NCBI GenBank assembly: GCA_947652115.1
Contig: OX393563.1
Coordinates: 28,190,656-28,254,655 of the forward strand
DNA from: Blastomussa wellsi
Lineage: Eukaryota; Cnidaria; Anthozoa; Scleractinia; Plerogyridae
DNA length: 64,000 nucleotides
Direction of reading: 5' to 3'
Of the stretch, positions 62,815-64,000 are shown piece after piece. Made by a program: the position numbers and the translations under genes. Every line of letters starts with the position of its first letter. Positions within the stretch are counted from its first letter, which is position 1. The notes beneath the pieces are model-generated. The model worked only from the letters and a program-made list of their open reading frames with translations, ran no database searches and had not been told where the DNA came from.

Positions 62815-63268
62815 CGCAACAACGAATTGACAAATATTGTTTGGAACCCAATTTGTACTGTTTCCGCCCAAGATCCGCAAAGATCTGCAATTTTGCAAGC
62901 GTTGGAAAAGGAGAGCGAAAAATTCGCTTTTCTTCGAGAAGAGTTCGATAACAAAAAAAAAGAAAAATAAACGGTGTTCGAAAAAGTTGCGGCACCGAAA
63001 AACAAGGACACGAAAAAAACAATAGACTTGCAGCACGGCGAATACCAGTGCAAGAAGTTCGCCTGGACAATTTTTCGAAACCATTTTATTTGTGTTTCCG
63101 GTTGGAGAGGACGAAACCCCAGACTTTGGCTATTTTCTGGAAAAAGAGGTGGCGAATCTTGGAGGCTTCGTTTTCCTCCAAAAAAGAACAACGCCATTGC
63201 TTTGCAGAATCGGGGAAGAGAGAACCACACCACAAAAAAAGAAGGACAGACTTGTTGCTCTGGCGTAG
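62815..63268 (+). pseudogene. Element C rightward gene relic, function unknown
   Basis: Coherent protein-like pieces in two frames: PQSFRNNELTNIVWNPICTV, LQALEKESEKFAFLREEFDN (62815-62969, stop), then EVRLDNFSKPFYLCF-type start and FPVGEDETPDFGYFLEKEVA, NLGGFVFLQKRTTPLLCRIG up to a TAG at about 63266. Acidic/aromatic with a beta-rich second half. No family recognised. Broken by at least one stop and one frame change. Confidence 0.35.
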
Positions 63269-63269
63269 A

Positions 63270-63567
63270 AACTATGCAACAATTTGTCCGCCAGGAAGGC
63301 AGAAAACAAAATCCCCCAAAAAGCAACAACGAAAAGTTCTCCAAGATCCCAGGATTTCCATTTTTTCGCGTATTCGGCGGCTATTTTGCCCACAATTGTG
63401 GCAACATTTCGGTTCTCCTTTGTTCCTGCATATTTGCAGAGAGAATTCCAATCTTCCCAATATTCCGGGTCTTCTTGTTCGAAATTTTTTCTTGTTTCTT
63501 CGAACTGATCGCGTCGAAAGTGTGGCAAAAAACCTCTGCCGTAGACCAATTCCATTTTGTATTCCAT
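63270..63567 (-). CDS. Element C leftward membrane protein candidate
   Basis: From ATG 63567: MEYKMELVYGRGFLPHFRRD, QFEETRKNFEQEDPEYWEDW, KIAAEYAKKWKSWDLGELFV and VAFWGILFSAFLADKLLHSF. The frame stays open to 63130, but the region past about 63270 overlaps a rightward gene and is probably read-through. One transmembrane segment near the end. It may encode a small tail-anchored protein. No family recognised. The competing plus frame (62974-63606) has poorer composition. Confidence 0.4.
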
Positions 63568-63688
63568 TGCATGTTTCCAATTCGATGTTCTATTTTATTG
63601 GACTAGTTCCTTTGTGCGCAGGCTGCACATTTTCGGATGGCGTGGCAGCCGAGATGTCCCAGTTTGGAGATTTGCATTGGAAAAAGAA
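63568..63688. promoter_or_regulatory. Divergent intergenic region in element C
   Basis: 121 bp between the leftward gene start (63567) and the rightward gene start (63689). TCTATTTTATTGGACTAG is the only AT-rich spot. Promoter by position only. Confidence 0.3.
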
Positions 63689-64000
63689 ATGGCAGGTGAA
63701 AACACGTGCAATCGTTCCGAGAGAATCCAAAAACTTCCACCAGAACTCCGCGAGCGAATCTGCAAAGAATTCGTCGTGGCAAAAGTCCAAGAGCGCTTGG
63801 CTCTCCGTCTCGATGCCGTGCACAAAGAATTTTTTTTACAAAAAGAAAACGAGTTGCCGCCCTATTTTTGTGACAGATGCCAAAGTTTTGTCCAGCTTTT
63901 CTTTTCTCGAGAATGGCATCTCTGGCATCCCTTGTGTTTTTCTGGTGTTTGTGTCCATTGCAGAGGAATTGCAGAGAAATTGCAGAGAAATTGCAGAGAA
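63689..64000 (+). CDS. Element C homolog of the F-box-like Cys-rich terminal gene (runs off the window)
   Basis: From ATG 63689: MAGENTCNRSERIQKLPPEL, RERICKEFVVAKVQERLALR, ENELPPYFCDRCQSFVQLFF, then CFSGVCVHCRG. The block LPPELRERICKEF and the Cys pairs align with Polinton B 56219-56581. Here the gene is on plus and 3.4 kb from the element end instead of at the opposite end. It continues past the window edge into a tandem repeat, so the frame end is unknown. Confidence 0.6.
   Translation, partial: MAGENTCNRSERIQKLPPELRERICKEFVVAKVQERLALRLDAVHKEFFLQKENELPPYFCDRCQSFVQLFFSREWHLWHPLCFSGVCVHCRGIAEKLQRNCRE
63961..64000. repeat. 12-bp tandem repeat (AATTGCAGAGAA) at the window edge
   Basis: At least three units of AATTGCAGAGAA within the coding region of the last gene, encoding repeated IAEKLQRN-type residues. 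It continues beyond the window. Confidence 0.75.

Larger units (their letters stand above)
59796..64000. mobile_element. Element C: Polinton-B-related element, left end only, GC-rich
   Basis: ACACACAAAAAAGATGAGGG then TTCTGGCACAG at 59796-59826 matches the first 30 bases of the Polinton B terminus (ACACACATACACCGTGAGGG then TTCTGCGACAG). Then come the same promoter-type repeats (60158-60296), a first gene homologous to the N-terminus of the B polymerase, and further on a homolog of the B right terminal gene. The polymerase body is missing. The right end is outside the window. GC is clearly higher than in A or B. Confidence 0.7.

Noticed and set aside
61327..63084. Long minus frames opposite the large element C gene (up to 391 codons)
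   Set aside because: GC-rich antisense openness. The compositions are Ser/Phe/Arg-rich, with no motif, while the plus frames contain coherent protein-like segments.

Overview
This looks like repeat-dense intergenic DNA of an animal, most likely an anthozoan cnidarian (coral or sea anemone). The support is a receptor-tyrosine-kinase fragment, several LINE and Gypsy families, an intron-containing THAP transposase and several Polinton/Maverick-type elements. The species is inference. I see no intact host gene, rRNA, tRNA or CRISPR array. Almost everything is mobile DNA, nested several layers deep and largely decayed by frameshifts, in-frame stops and insertions.

Layout. 1-2925: retroelement relics (a GIY-YIG/Penelope-like tail and LINE 3' ends) and short repeats. 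2925-14561: a 5.8 kb unit present twice head to tail (2925-8760 and 8763-14561). It carries LINE relics, a receptor tyrosine kinase scrap joined to a LINE end, and a truncated family-B DNA polymerase. About 11.8-58.3 kb: an AT-rich Polinton (here 'Polinton A') with polB, integrase, PLA2-like, packaging ATPase, small virion genes, penton, major capsid, pX/pVI-like, adenain-like protease, a fibre-like gene, a membrane protein, a VLTF3-like factor and small regulators. Five insertions or nested insertions break it: an ISL2EU DNA transposon (17233-22211), Gypsy-1 (22281-28658, itself carrying two LINE insertions), Gypsy-2 (29384-34108), and a second complete Polinton ('B', 45129-56999). 59796-64000: the left end of a third, GC-richer Polinton-related element ('C') that runs off the window.

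How the genes work together. In Polinton A the ATPase, PLA2, integrase and polB genes run leftward and the capsid, protease and fibre genes run rightward from about 28.7 kb. That is a replication/packaging arm against a virion arm. Polinton B has polB at its left end, then a leftward block (membrane proteins, ATPase, capsid) and a mixed right part (coiled-coil membrane protein, penton, second membrane protein, Cys-rich terminal gene). I find no integrase or protease in B. Element C starts with the same N-terminal protein as the B polymerase, but the polymerase body is missing and a large unrelated gene with rolling-circle-initiator-like features follows.

Most interesting: the 427-433 bp inverted repeats of B each fold into a giant terminal hairpin and run through the start codons of both terminal genes; C may have exchanged its replication gene; three homologous motif-rich regulatory modules occur in Polinton A; and an ISL2EU element sits exactly inside the ATP-binding loop coding sequence of the ATPase. 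All family calls come from reading motifs by eye, with no database search.
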